Positions 43,266 through 52,895 of a stretch of 64,000 nucleotides of DNA are shown one piece after another. Every line of letters starts with the position of its first letter. The first letter of the stretch is position 1. The notes under the pieces were generated by a model, which had not been told where the DNA came from, ran no database searches, and saw nothing but the letters and a program-made list of their open reading frames with translations. The DNA comes from an uncultured Eubacteriales bacterium (GTDB taxonomy: Bacteria; Bacillota; Clostridia; Oscillospirales; Acutalibacteraceae), in contig CAKTDF010000002.1 of the NCBI GenBank assembly GCA_934541115.1, positions 1 through 64,000 on the forward strand. Reading direction: 5' to 3'. The position numbers and the translations under genes are program-made.

Positions 43266-44783
43266 ATGAAAAGATACGAACTTTATAAAAAGCTCAAAAG
43301 CGGAACCGATATTCGCGGTGTTGCGGTTGAAACAGAAAACAGCCCTGTTCAGCTTGATGATCTGACTGTTTTTGATTTGACCTGCGGTTTTTGTCAGTGG
43401 CTTATAGATAACGGCGTAAAGCCCTCAAGCAACATTGCAGTTGGGCACGACTCAAGGATTTCTGCCGAAAGAATCAAAAAGCAGGTTATCAGCGCAATTT
43501 GTTCGTATAATTTTAATGTTTTTAATTGCTCGCTTGCTTCAACACCCGCTATGTTCATGACTACCGTTGACCTTGATTGCGCTGCCGCCGTACAGATTAC
43601 TGCGAGTCATCACCCGTACGACAGAAACGGACTTAAGTTTTTCACAACCGAAGGCGGTTTGAACAGCGAGGATCTTGACAGAGTTATTGAAAATACCCGC
43701 GAAATTATTATTCCGTCGCACAAAGCGTTCACTATTGAAAAAGTTGATTTTATGTCTGTATATGCAAAAAATCTCCGTGAAATGATTTGCCGTGAGGTCA
43801 ACGCAAAAGTTTATGACAAGCCTCTTCTCGGCTACAAGATCGTTGTTGATGCCGGAAACGGTGTTGGCGGCTTTTATGCAGCAGAGGTTCTTGAAAAACT
43901 CGGTGCCGATGTGGCAGGCAGTCAGTTCCTTGAACCGGATGGAATGTTTCCCAATCATGCTCCTAATCCGGAAAATAAGGAGGCAATGAAATCGATCAGC
44001 GAGGCAACGCTAAAAAATCATGCCGACCTCGGTGTTATTTTTGATACCGATGTTGACAGAGCCAGCTGTGTTGATGAAAACGGAAATGAAATTAATCGTA
44101 ACCGCCTTGTTGCACTCGCATCAATAATTGCTCTTGAAGGCAATGCGGGCGGAACTATAGTTACAGACAGTGTAACCTCAACCGGGCTTACCGATTTCAT
44201 TAATAATGAGCTTGGCGGTGTACATTACAGATATAAGAGGGGATACCGCAACGTAATAAATGAACAGATGAGGCTCAATGCCGAGGGCGTCAATTGCCCG
44301 CTTGCCATTGAAACCTCAGGTCATGCGGCTTTCAGAGAGAATTACTATCTTGATGACGGTGCTTATCTTATAACTAAGATAGTTATAAAAATGGCACAGA
44401 TGGGCAAAAACGGAAAGAAACTTGAATCACTTATCAAAAATCTTAAAGATCCGCTTGAAGCTGCCGAGCTACGCATAAAAATTAATGAGGACGACTTCAG
44501 AAGTTACGGTAACAAGGTTATTGCCGAGCTTGAAAAATATGCAGAAACAAAAGTCGGCTGGACCATAGCGCCGGATAATCGTGAGGGAATTCGCGTATTT
44601 CTTGACAAAGACCACGGAGACGGCTGGTTTCTCCTCAGATTGAGCGTTCACGATCCGATAATGCCGCTTAATATTGAGAGCGACTCAAAGGGCGGCACTG
44701 AACTGATTGCTCTTGAAATTCTTGATTTTCTTGAAAGTTATTCAAGTCTTGACAGCAAAGTTGTAAGGAATTTTATCAACTAA
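43266..44783 (+). CDS. Phosphohexomutase with variant phosphate loop
   Basis: A 505-residue alpha-D-phosphohexomutase. TASHHP (Ser about 114) is the phosphoserine loop, DTDVDR the metal loop and ETSGHAAF the sugar loop. The C-terminal phosphate-binding loop is LRLSVHDPIMPLNIESD rather than RxSGTEP, a form I recall from some plastid and bacterial homologues. Substrate (glucose-, glucosamine- or mannose-phosphate) is therefore uncertain. RBS GAAAGG precedes the ATG. It differs strongly from the PgcA-type enzyme at 3361. Confidence 0.82.
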   Translation: MKRYELYKKLKSGTDIRGVAVETENSPVQLDDLTVFDLTCGFCQWLIDNGVKPSSNIAVGHDSRISAERIKKQVISAICSYNFNVFNCSLASTPAMFMTTVDLDCAAAVQITASHHPYDRNGLKFFTTEGGLNSEDLDRVIENTREIIIPSHKAFTIEKVDFMSVYAKNLREMICREVNAKVYDKPLLGYKIVVDAGNGVGGFYAAEVLEKLGADVAGSQFLEPDGMFPNHAPNPENKEAMKSISEATLKNHADLGVIFDTDVDRASCVDENGNEINRNRLVALASIIALEGNAGGTIVTDSVTSTGLTDFINNELGGVHYRYKRGYRNVINEQMRLNAEGVNCPLAIETSGHAAFRENYYLDDGAYLITKIVIKMAQMGKNGKKLESLIKNLKDPLEAAELRIKINEDDFRSYGNKVIAELEKYAETKVGWTIAPDNREGIRVFLDKDHGDGWFLLRLSVHDPIMPLNIESDSKGGTELIALEILDFLESYSSLDSKVVRNFIN

Positions 44784-44802
44784 AAGTTAGAAGGTGAAAG
44801 CG

Positions 44803-46125
44803 ATGAAAAAATACACGACTGCGATGATAATATTAGCATTGGCGGTTGCTGTTTTGCTTTTCTTTCTAAGATCTGAATCCGAACCTATTGATTCACTCAT
44901 TCATGCGCCGGCACAGGGCGGCGGCAACGGACAAGTTTGGAGCGCTTTGGAAAAAAGTGTAGGTGAAAAGTATATTCTCAAAACACCCACGGACGGAACG
45001 CACCGTTCTGCATTGGTATATACAGACTTGAACGGCGATGAAAAAGATGAGGTTGTGATTTTTTATTCAACAGAGACGCTGAACGATTCTGTGTGTATGC
45101 AGGTTCTCACCCAAGATGAAAACGGTTGGGATGCACATGCAGGAATAAAGAGCAGTTTCAGCGAAATCAAGCAGGTTGAATTCGCTGACCTTGACGGTGA
45201 CGGAAAGCTTGAAATTGTTGTTGGCTGGGGACTTCAGAAGAACAATATCATGCAGCAAATCGCTGTTTATAAATTTATTACAGACGAAAACTCACTGACA
45301 CAGATATTTGATGAAAAATACTCATCGTTTGGTCTTTTTGACTTTGATTTTGACGGACGCGATGAAATTGCATTGGTTTCGTCGGATATGTCAACTGAGC
45401 CGGTAGTTCAAAAACTGACCCTGTTTTCGTATTCGGCAACAGAATTTGACATAGTTGCGGAAATTAACATAGATCCCTCGATTACAACGGTTACATGTTT
45501 GAACTTTGACCGTTACGGAAGAGCTTTAAACGGAAGAGTTTATATTGACGGCTATACCGCAGACGGTCTTTTATCCACGGATTTACTGATCTTTGAACCG
45601 GATTCATCTAAGCTGAGCCGCTGCTATATCGGAGACGAAACCGCAAGCGCTATTGCCAAGCGAAGCAAAAATGTTTTTTGCAGCGATATAAACAATGACG
45701 GCATAGTTGAAATACCGACTAATAGGAATGTTGAAAACAGTTTTGCATCATTCAGTCTCATTGAATGGAAATGCGTTTTGAAGAACAGCCTTTCAACTGT
45801 TTGCTGTTATTATGACAACAGGGAAAACGGTTATTATTTCAGCGTTCCGGAATCTATTGCGGAAATATCTTATCCGTATCTTTCCGTAAACGGTACAAGG
45901 CTGGGATTTTACCTGACTGATTCGTCGGCAATTAAAACCGGCGGCGGCTCGAATCTTCTGTTTGAAATAATTATTGATAACAACGATTCTGTTAGTTTGA
46001 TTTCTACTCAGTATAGGTTTTTGGATAGCCACAAAGGAAATAATTACTATTGCAGCATAACTGACGTTGGAAGCGATCTCGGCATAACAAAAAAGTTGAT
46101 TTCATCAAGCCTAATATTCGTCTGA
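44803..46125 (+). CDS. Membrane-anchored FG-GAP/VCBS-like repeat protein
   Basis: A 440-residue protein with one N-terminal transmembrane or signal segment (about 5-22). The rest carries repeated acidic motifs of the FG-GAP type: DLNGDEKDEVVI, DLDGDGKLEIVV, DFDFDGRDEIAL and DINNDGIVEI, which resemble calcium-binding beta-propeller blades. It is probably an extracytoplasmic sensor or adhesion domain. Encoded immediately upstream of a response regulator and histidine kinase, so it may be an accessory sensor. GTG at 44794 is possible but ATG at 44803 fits the AAGGTGAAA ribosome site. Confidence 0.75.
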   Translation: MKKYTTAMIILALAVAVLLFFLRSESEPIDSLIHAPAQGGGNGQVWSALEKSVGEKYILKTPTDGTHRSALVYTDLNGDEKDEVVIFYSTETLNDSVCMQVLTQDENGWDAHAGIKSSFSEIKQVEFADLDGDGKLEIVVGWGLQKNNIMQQIAVYKFITDENSLTQIFDEKYSSFGLFDFDFDGRDEIALVSSDMSTEPVVQKLTLFSYSATEFDIVAEINIDPSITTVTCLNFDRYGRALNGRVYIDGYTADGLLSTDLLIFEPDSSKLSRCYIGDETASAIAKRSKNVFCSDINNDGIVEIPTNRNVENSFASFSLIEWKCVLKNSLSTVCCYYDNRENGYYFSVPESIAEISYPYLSVNGTRLGFYLTDSSAIKTGGGSNLLFEIIIDNNDSVSLISTQYRFLDSHKGNNYYCSITDVGSDLGITKKLISSSLIFV

Positions 46126-46141
46126 ACAGGAGGGTGATGTT

Positions 46142-46846
46142 GTGAAAAAGATTCTTATTGCAGAAGATGAATCCGCAATTCGCGAGCTTATAGCCTTAAA
46201 TCTTGCCCATTCCGGATATACTGTGACCGAAGCTGTGAACGGTGAAGAAGCGGTTTATCTTTTTGAAAGGGACAAAGAGAATATTGACATTGTTCTTTTG
46301 GACTATATGATGCCTGTCATGAACGGCATAGATGCATGCAAGCGTATACGTGAGCTTTCTCCAAACGTAGGTATAATTTTTTTGACGGCGAAAACCCAAG
46401 AGTCAGACAAGGTATACGGTCTTTATTCGGGCGCAGACGATTACATAACCAAGCCTTTTTCCGTCAATGAACTTCTTGCCCGCATAGAATCGGTATACAG
46501 AAGAGTCAGACTCAACAAAGAGCTGCTTAATACTCACAGCAACGAAATTACATGCGGTGATTTTGTTCTCAGTACAAAAAAAAGAGCTATTATCATCGAT
46601 AACAAAAAGACAGAACTCTCGCAAATTGAATTTCAGATTCTCGAATACTTTTTTTCACAACCCGATACGACCATCACGCGTGAGGAAATTTTGTGCCGTG
46701 TTTGGGGCGAGGGGTATTACGGAGATGACAAGGTTGTTGACGTTAATATCAGACGGTTACGGCTGAAAATTGAAAAGGATCCGTCTTGTCCGGAGCACCT
46801 GATAACAGTTTGGGGAAAGGGATATAAATGGGTCACAGAAAGTTAA
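46142..46846 (+). CDS. OmpR/PhoB-family response regulator
   Basis: A 234-residue regulator with receiver (EDE pair at 7-9, Asp in VLLDYMMPVMNG, Lys in YITKPF) and a winged-helix output domain (about 130-232). GTG start at 46142 after AGGAGG. The 3' end overlaps the kinase start by 19 bases. The pair sits between an FG-GAP-like protein and a DUF1385 gene within a long co-directional run. Targets cannot be read from the sequence. Confidence 0.95.
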   Translation: MKKILIAEDESAIRELIALNLAHSGYTVTEAVNGEEAVYLFERDKENIDIVLLDYMMPVMNGIDACKRIRELSPNVGIIFLTAKTQESDKVYGLYSGADDYITKPFSVNELLARIESVYRRVRLNKELLNTHSNEITCGDFVLSTKKRAIIIDNKKTELSQIEFQILEYFFSQPDTTITREEILCRVWGEGYYGDDKVVDVNIRRLRLKIEKDPSCPEHLITVWGKGYKWVTES

Positions 46847-48291
46847 AGGAGTTTGGCGGCAGTATTACAGAAAAAACAATTAAAGCGCGCTGGTTAAGAA
46901 ATATCTTTTTAGTAACTATAATTGTTTTGATCATAATATCCGCTATACTGATAAATTCGATATATTTGCGCTATGACCACGCTGCGCAAATGACGCTTAA
47001 ATCATGTAATACCGAGGCGGTCGATACATATTTCGGTTATTACGCCAATGATGACACAGCTTTTCTCAAAGCCGCTGCAGCTTATGCCGAAAGTTACGAA
47101 TACAGAGACAGAACGGATCTTTGGATCATAGATAAAAGCGGAAATCCGATTGTTTCTTCCGGAGGATATGACGTCAGCGGGTTTACCGAAATGCCTGATT
47201 ACTATGCAGCATTGTCTTCCTCTGACGGTCGTGCAATAAAAAAGACAAAAATGTCATGGGGCGAGCGGGCTATGGCTATGAGCTATATTCTAAAGGATTC
47301 TGACGGGAATAATTATGGGGCAGTCAGATATATTATTTCGCTCAAAGACATTAATCGCCAGTTTTCTTTTATTGTAGGTATAATAGTTGTCAGTTTTCTT
47401 TTGATAATTATGCTTATGTTTAACACGGGCTATTATTTTGTTTCTTCAATTGTCAATCCTGTTAAAGTAATAAATCAGACCGCAAAACGTATAGCTACAG
47501 GGGACTTCTCCGCCAGAATTTCCTCGCCGCACTCAGATGATGAACTCGGCGCGCTTTGCGACACAATAAATGATATGGCGGAGCAGCTTGGCGAAACCGA
47601 GAACATGAAAAACAACTTTATTTCAACCGTATCTCACGAAATACGAACGCCTCTTACGGCAATCAAAGGCTGGGGGGAAACACTTTACTCTGTGTCAGAT
47701 GGCAGCGACGAGGTTATGAAAAAAGGACTCGGAATAATTATTTCCGAAACTTCAAGGCTTTCCGGTATGGTTGAGGAGCTACTTGACTTTTCACGAATGC
47801 AAAGCGGCAGGCTCAAGATGAACAACAGTGTTGTTGATATAATTGCCGAAATTCAACAGGCGTATATTATGTATCAGCCAAAGGCTTCGGCTGAAAATAA
47901 GAGTCTTTCACTGACTTTTCCCGAAAATGAGGAAAGTTTTGTATACGGTGACAGTGCAAGAATTTGCCAAGTGTTTGTTAATATTTTAGACAATGCCGTA
48001 AAATACACAGAAAACGGCGGAAAAATTGAAATTAAGGTTGAAAACACAAAAAAATATGTTAAAATTACTTTTAGTGACAACGGCTGCGGAATTGCAAAAA
48101 GCGATTTGGGTCATGTTAAGGAAAAGTTCTACAAAGCTAATAGTGAAAAGCACGGAACAGGCATCGGGCTCGCTGTTGTTGACGAAATTATTAAAACGCA
48201 TAACGGTATTTTAAAGATAGAAAGTGCCGAGGGCAGCGGAACAATTGTAACTGTTATGCTGCCTGTATATAAAAAGGAGGAGCAGAATTGA
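46828..48291 (+). CDS. Sensor histidine kinase with extracellular domain
   Basis: A 487-residue kinase: first transmembrane helix about 28-50, an extracellular domain of about 130 residues (PAS/dCache-like, inferred), second helix about 180-203, a HAMP linker (VNPVKVINQTAKRIATGDFSARI), H box VSHEIRTPLTAIKGW, and N, G1 and G2 ATP-binding motifs (DNAVKYT, DNGCGIA, GTGIGLAV). Unlike the kinase at 20155 it has a true extracellular sensor. The start overlaps the response-regulator gene. Confidence 0.94.
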   Translation: MGHRKLKEFGGSITEKTIKARWLRNIFLVTIIVLIIISAILINSIYLRYDHAAQMTLKSCNTEAVDTYFGYYANDDTAFLKAAAAYAESYEYRDRTDLWIIDKSGNPIVSSGGYDVSGFTEMPDYYAALSSSDGRAIKKTKMSWGERAMAMSYILKDSDGNNYGAVRYIISLKDINRQFSFIVGIIVVSFLLIIMLMFNTGYYFVSSIVNPVKVINQTAKRIATGDFSARISSPHSDDELGALCDTINDMAEQLGETENMKNNFISTVSHEIRTPLTAIKGWGETLYSVSDGSDEVMKKGLGIIISETSRLSGMVEELLDFSRMQSGRLKMNNSVVDIIAEIQQAYIMYQPKASAENKSLSLTFPENEESFVYGDSARICQVFVNILDNAVKYTENGGKIEIKVENTKKYVKITFSDNGCGIAKSDLGHVKEKFYKANSEKHGTGIGLAVVDEIIKTHNGILKIESAEGSGTIVTVMLPVYKKEEQN

Positions 48292-49277
48292 GCAAGCAAA
48301 GCGAAAACAATATTATTCACAAAACATCGGTCGGCGGTCAGGCTCTCATTGAGGGTATTATGATGATGGGACCGAAGGGTGCTGCTGTTTCTGTCAGATT
48401 GCCGGACGGTACTATCGATACGGAAGAAAAACAGGTCAATCATATTCGTGACAAAATCAAGTTTCTCGGGTGGCCGATTATACGCGGCTGCGTCAATTTT
48501 ATTGAGTCTATGATTTTTGGCTACAAATGCCTTATGCTGTCAGCAGAAAAATCCGGACTTGAAGATATGGACGAATCCGGTGAAAACATGTCAAAGCTTG
48601 ACAAATGGCTCACAGACCATCTCAGCAAAAAGGTTATGAGCGTCATTACCGGAATTGCGTCTGTTTTGGGTATTTTGCTTGCCTTTTCCCTTTTCTTTTG
48701 GTTGCCCACTAAAATTGCCGATCTCATAAATAATGCTTCCGGAGGTGCCATAACAAATTTTAGGGCTCTCATTGAGGGCGTTATGCGAATGGTCATTTTT
48801 GTGGCATATATCGCTGCCGTATCCTTAATGAAAGATATCCGTAGGACATTCATGTATCACGGGGCTGAACATAAAACCATTTTCTGCTATGAAAAAGGAC
48901 TTGAGCTGACTGTTGAAAATGTTCGCAAGCAGATTCGCTTTCATCCTCGCTGCGGAACTAGCTTTATGTTTGTTATAATAATAATCAGTGTTATTATTTC
49001 TTCGTGTATTTCGGTTGCTTTTCCGAATTTAAGAGATAATGTAGCGGTCTGGATGCTTGTCAAACTTCTCATTTTACCCATAGTCATGGGATTTGGCTAT
49101 GAATTCATTAAGTATGCCGGCAGGCATGACAATCTGTTTGTAAAAATTCTCTCCGCTCCCGGATTGTGGATGCAGAGACTGACAACAAAAGAGCCGGATG
49201 ATTCGATGATAGAGGTTGCTCTTGCAGCTTTCAAAGCCGTAATTACCGATAATCCCGAAGACGATGCAATAAAGTAA
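48288..49277 (+). CDS. DUF1385 membrane protein (YqhQ-like)
   Basis: A 329-residue membrane protein of the DUF1385/YqhQ family. The N-terminal SVGGQALIEGIMMMGPKGAA segment and YHGAEHKTIFCYE with FHPRCGTSFM are family signatures. About four to five hydrophobic helices are visible. Function is unknown; a catalytic role is suggested only by conserved His and Cys. A TTG start at 48288 lies 7 bases after GGAGG and overlaps the kinase stop by 4 bases. Neighbouring prmC is a common arrangement. Confidence 0.88.
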   Translation: MSKQSENNIIHKTSVGGQALIEGIMMMGPKGAAVSVRLPDGTIDTEEKQVNHIRDKIKFLGWPIIRGCVNFIESMIFGYKCLMLSAEKSGLEDMDESGENMSKLDKWLTDHLSKKVMSVITGIASVLGILLAFSLFFWLPTKIADLINNASGGAITNFRALIEGVMRMVIFVAYIAAVSLMKDIRRTFMYHGAEHKTIFCYEKGLELTVENVRKQIRFHPRCGTSFMFVIIIISVIISSCISVAFPNLRDNVAVWMLVKLLILPIVMGFGYEFIKYAGRHDNLFVKILSAPGLWMQRLTTKEPDDSMIEVALAAFKAVITDNPEDDAIK

Positions 49278-49278
49278 T

Positions 49279-50139
49279 ATGACAGTATTTGAATTATATA
49301 AAAGTTGTCGCGCAGAGCTCGAAAGTGTCGGCATTAAAAACTCTGCGAATGAAGCGCGCTTTATTCTTCAAAAAGCACTTGAATGTGATGAAACAGCGTT
49401 TTTGTTTTCAAAAAGCATGGTTGCCGAACCGTATGTTATTGACAGAGTTGTCGATATGAGCAAACGCAGAATAAACCGTGAACCTCTTCAGTATATACTT
49501 GGTGAATGGGACTTTTTCGGTTATACCTTCAAAGTCGGAGAGGGCGTGCTCGCTCCGAGACCTGAAACAGAAGAGCTATGCTCGCTTGTTATTGACAGAG
49601 TAAAAAGTGGATGCAGCAATCTTTCTGTTTTTGATCTTTGCTCCGGAACCGGTTGTATAGGCATTTCGCTCAAAAAGTCGCTGCCGGAGCTTGACGTTTA
49701 CCTTATTGAGTATTCTGACAATGCTCTCGGATATCTGAATGAAAATCGCATGAGGTTGGGAATTGCAAGGTCTGTTCCTGCAATAAAAGGAGATGTTTTG
49801 CGCGGATATGAGGCTTTCGGTTTTTTGCCGAGTCCCGATGTAATCGTCTCCAATCCGCCATATATAAAAAGTTCGGAGATTTCCGATCTTCAGACAGAGG
49901 TCACAAAAGAACCGAGAGAGGCGCTTGACGGCGGAGTGGACGGGCTGGTGTTTTATCGCGCATTAGCTGAAAAATGGTTTCCTTTTGTCAATAATGGCGG
50001 ATTCATTGCCGTTGAATGCGGCGACGAACAGGCAAGTGATGTTGCCTCGATGTTTTCAGAATATGCAGACGACATATCGATAATTAAAGATTTTAACGGC
50101 ATTGACCGTTTTGTCATTGCCGGAAAGGACAAAGCATGA
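49279..50139 (+). CDS. prmC: Release factor glutamine methyltransferase
   Basis: A 286-residue SAM-dependent enzyme that methylates the GGQ glutamine of release factors RF1 and RF2. Features: an N-terminal helical domain, FDLCSGTGCIGI (SAM glycine loop, about 118-129) and NPPY at 192-195. The APRPETE segment before the catalytic domain is also characteristic. Starts one base after the DUF1385 stop, without a strong ribosome site, so translation is probably coupled. Release-factor gene prfA is not in the window. Confidence 0.94.
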   Translation: MTVFELYKSCRAELESVGIKNSANEARFILQKALECDETAFLFSKSMVAEPYVIDRVVDMSKRRINREPLQYILGEWDFFGYTFKVGEGVLAPRPETEELCSLVIDRVKSGCSNLSVFDLCSGTGCIGISLKKSLPELDVYLIEYSDNALGYLNENRMRLGIARSVPAIKGDVLRGYEAFGFLPSPDVIVSNPPYIKSSEISDLQTEVTKEPREALDGGVDGLVFYRALAEKWFPFVNNGGFIAVECGDEQASDVASMFSEYADDISIIKDFNGIDRFVIAGKDKA

Positions 50140-50822
50140 TATATGATCTTTTTAAAAAAGGCTTTTCGATTGAGCTTGTCTTAAACCTGTTTGCAAGAAT
50201 ATTTGTAATGTTTTGCATTTTGCCGGTTCACGAATATGCCCATGCGCTTGCTGCGTATAAGCTCGGCGACAAGACCGCAAGATATTCAGGCAGGCTAACG
50301 CTCAATCCGTTGGCACACCTCGATTTTGTTGGGTCGTTGATGATGCTTGTTGCGGGTTTTGGCTATGCAAAGCCGGTTCCTGTCGATATGAACAATTTCA
50401 AAATGAAAAACAAAAAAGTCGGAACGGCTCTGACGGCTTTTGCCGGTCCGCTTTCAAATCTGATTCTTGCATTTGTTTTTTCTTTGATATACTGTGGAAT
50501 TTTTAGGATTGATTATCCGACACAGGGCAGTGTATCTCACGCAATTGCTGTTTTCTGCTTATATGTTACGCAAATCAATGTGTCGCTTGCAGTATTCAAT
50601 CTTATTCCGATACCTCCGCTTGACGGCTCAAGAATTTTGACTGCCTTTTTGCCGGACAGAATGTATCACAAGGTGCTGCAATATGAACGATTTTTTGTAT
50701 ACGGATTTTTTATTATAATTTTAACCGGCGTTCTTGATAAGCCGATGGATTTGGTAGCAACCGGCGTCTCCGGCATAATAATCAGACTTGCCGCCCTAGT
50801 GCTCGGTTTTAAGGTTGTATAA
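50136..50822 (+). CDS. Site-2 protease family (M50) membrane metalloprotease
   Basis: A 228-residue integral membrane protease. HEYAH (His32, Glu33, His36) in the first helices is the zinc site; NLIPIPPLDGSR supplies the third ligand. Four to six hydrophobic segments are visible. It lies immediately before scpA, the usual place of this family in Firmicutes. Substrate unknown; regulated intramembrane proteolysis is assumed. Overlaps prmC by 4 bases. Confidence 0.92.
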   Translation: MIYDLFKKGFSIELVLNLFARIFVMFCILPVHEYAHALAAYKLGDKTARYSGRLTLNPLAHLDFVGSLMMLVAGFGYAKPVPVDMNNFKMKNKKVGTALTAFAGPLSNLILAFVFSLIYCGIFRIDYPTQGSVSHAIAVFCLYVTQINVSLAVFNLIPIPPLDGSRILTAFLPDRMYHKVLQYERFFVYGFFIIILTGVLDKPMDLVATGVSGIIIRLAALVLGFKVV

Positions 50823-50825
50823 AAA

Positions 50826-51539
50826 ATGGAAAAGATTAATTATAAAATTGATGTGTTTGAGGGTCCTCTTGATCTTCTGCTGCATTTGATCAGTAAACAC
50901 AAATTGAATATTAACGATATTCCTATTTTTGAGCTTGTTGAGCAATATATCGACTTTGTTCGGCAAATGAAAGAGGCGGACATGGATGTGTCAAGTGAGT
51001 TCATAGAAATGGCTGCACGATTGGTTTATATTAAAACCGTATCGCTTTTGCCGGTTCACGAAGAGGCCGAACAGCTTAAGCTTGAACTTACCGGTGAACT
51101 TATTGAATACCGTGACTGCAAGCTGATGGCAGAAAAACTCTCAAAGCAGTCTGACGGTATAAATTATATTTGCAGAAAACCACAGCAGCTGCCAAAAGAT
51201 ATGACGTACAGACTCACGCATGAACCGTCGGTTATTCTGTCGGCATATATGAATGCAGTCGGAAAAGGCAAACGAAAGCTGCCTCCGCCGATCGAAGCAT
51301 TCAATTCAATTGTTGCTCATAAAATTGTTTCTGTCAATTCAAGAATCGTTTATATTTACAGGCGACTGTTAAAGGGTACGCGCGCAAAACTCAGTGAATT
51401 GTTTATACATAGCAGTTCGCGTTCAGAGCTTGTTGCAACTTTTCTTGCCGTTCTTGAATTGGTTAAAAACGGCAGAATTAAGTTGAGCGATGACAACAGT
51501 TCAATCACTCTCAACAGAGAAGGCGGTGTCAGACAATGA
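50826..51539 (+). CDS. scpA: Segregation and condensation protein A
   Basis: A 237-residue kleisin subunit of the SMC-ScpAB condensin that compacts and segregates the chromosome. The N-terminal VFEGPLDLLLHLI segment is diagnostic, and the C-terminal winged-helix part binds the SMC head. scpB overlaps the stop by 4 bases. Confidence 0.96.
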   Translation: MEKINYKIDVFEGPLDLLLHLISKHKLNINDIPIFELVEQYIDFVRQMKEADMDVSSEFIEMAARLVYIKTVSLLPVHEEAEQLKLELTGELIEYRDCKLMAEKLSKQSDGINYICRKPQQLPKDMTYRLTHEPSVILSAYMNAVGKGKRKLPPPIEAFNSIVAHKIVSVNSRIVYIYRRLLKGTRAKLSELFIHSSSRSELVATFLAVLELVKNGRIKLSDDNSSITLNREGGVRQ

Positions 51540-52135
51540 ATATGAAAGAGCTGCAAAACACATTAGAAGCGATTCTTTTCGCAGTCGGCGAGCCGGTCGA
51601 GATTGAAAAGTTGTCTCAAACGTTGGAAACAGATGAAATTTTGCTCGGACAGGTTCTTGAAAATCTGCGTGCGCTCTATGACGAAAGAGATGGCGGTCTT
51701 TGTATACTGAAGCTGGATAATAAGTATCAGATTTGCACAAAAAAACAATACTCAGACGCAGTCAGGCGTGTTCTTGAAAGCAAACGCAATACGCCACTTT
51801 CGCAGGCTGCTTTTGAGGTGCTTGCAATTATCGCATATAATCAGCCGGTTACAAAAGCGTTCGTTGAACAGATTCGCGGTGTTGACTGTTCAGCTGTTAT
51901 TTCAACGCTTTGTCAGCGTATGCTCATTGAGGAAAAAGGCAGACTTGACCTGCCCGGCAGACCGTTGGTTTATGGAACTACGTCGGATTTCTTACGCTGT
52001 TTTTGCCTTTCTTCTCTTTCCGATTTGCCTGCAATACCGGAGAAAACAGATGAAATGACTGCTGCCGATGAAAAAAACGAAGAAAGTTTACAAACAAGTG
52101 AAAATGATTTGAAACAAACTGTTGACGAAATTTGA
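51536..52135 (+). CDS. scpB: Segregation and condensation protein B
   Basis: A 199-residue ScpB with tandem winged-helix domains. The segment LEAILFAVGEPVEIEKL and the central AFEVLAIIAYNQPVTK are typical; the last ~25 residues are acidic and low-complexity. It dimerises and stabilises ScpA on SMC. The ATG overlaps scpA. The acidic tail is longer than in many homologues but not unusual. Confidence 0.95.
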   Translation: MNMKELQNTLEAILFAVGEPVEIEKLSQTLETDEILLGQVLENLRALYDERDGGLCILKLDNKYQICTKKQYSDAVRRVLESKRNTPLSQAAFEVLAIIAYNQPVTKAFVEQIRGVDCSAVISTLCQRMLIEEKGRLDLPGRPLVYGTTSDFLRCFCLSSLSDLPAIPEKTDEMTAADEKNEESLQTSENDLKQTVDEI

Positions 52136-52181
52136 ATTTTAGGGTAACATATACAAAGCAGATTATGAAAGGGGCGGTGTT

Positions 52182-52889
52182 GTGACAGGATTTCAGATTT
52201 TTCTTTGTGTCCTTGGCGGTATCATTGCTTTTTTTGTTTTGATTCTGTCTATACCTGTCCACGTGTCTTTCTCATACGGCGAGAAGATTTACCTCACAGT
52301 CAGGTATCTTTTTGTTAAACTTAATATTTTGCCTCTCGGCGAAAAAAAGCCGAAAAAGGAAAAAAAGAAAAAGCCCGACGAAGAGCAAAAAAAGGAAGAA
52401 ACGGAAAAACCGAAAGAAAAAAAACCTAATCCAGTTCTTGAAATGGTCAAAGCCAACGGCTATGACGGAATGATGGAGGTTCTTTCAAATTTTGGTCATA
52501 TCCTAGCCCTCTACGGGGGAAAGCTTTTTAAAAGTGTCGTTTTTGATGAAATTGAGATTTACATAACTGTAGGCACCGGCGACAGCGCACAGACAGCAAT
52601 TAAATACGGCAAAACCTGTCAAAAGGTTTATCCGCTTCTCGGGTTTATTTGTTCAAACAATCTTGTCAAGAAGTACGACGCGCAGGTTGAACCTGATTTT
52701 TTGGCAAATGAAAGTGATGGCGAGTTTTACTTTGACTTTCATCTGGTTGTCAGAAAGATTATCAATTCGACCATCGGCATGGTATTCAGAATGCTTTTCG
52801 GCGTTATTCTAAAGTTTTTTACGAATGCAAAGAAAGGCAAGAAGAGTACCGAAACACAGGAATCAATTCCTCAAACAAAGAAAGGATGA
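52182..52889 (+). CDS. DUF2953-family membrane protein (YtfI-like)
   Basis: A 235-residue protein with one N-terminal transmembrane helix (about 5-28), a Lys/Glu-rich low-complexity linker (about 55-85) and a globular cytoplasmic or extracytoplasmic domain. It precedes a ytfJ-like gene, as in B. subtilis, where the neighbour is linked to sporulation. Function unknown. GTG start at 52182 after AAAGGGG; the stop lies 6 bases before the next gene. Confidence 0.78.
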   Translation: MTGFQIFLCVLGGIIAFFVLILSIPVHVSFSYGEKIYLTVRYLFVKLNILPLGEKKPKKEKKKKPDEEQKKEETEKPKEKKPNPVLEMVKANGYDGMMEVLSNFGHILALYGGKLFKSVVFDEIEIYITVGTGDSAQTAIKYGKTCQKVYPLLGFICSNNLVKKYDAQVEPDFLANESDGEFYFDFHLVVRKIINSTIGMVFRMLFGVILKFFTNAKKGKKSTETQESIPQTKKG

Positions 52890-52895
52890 TATATA

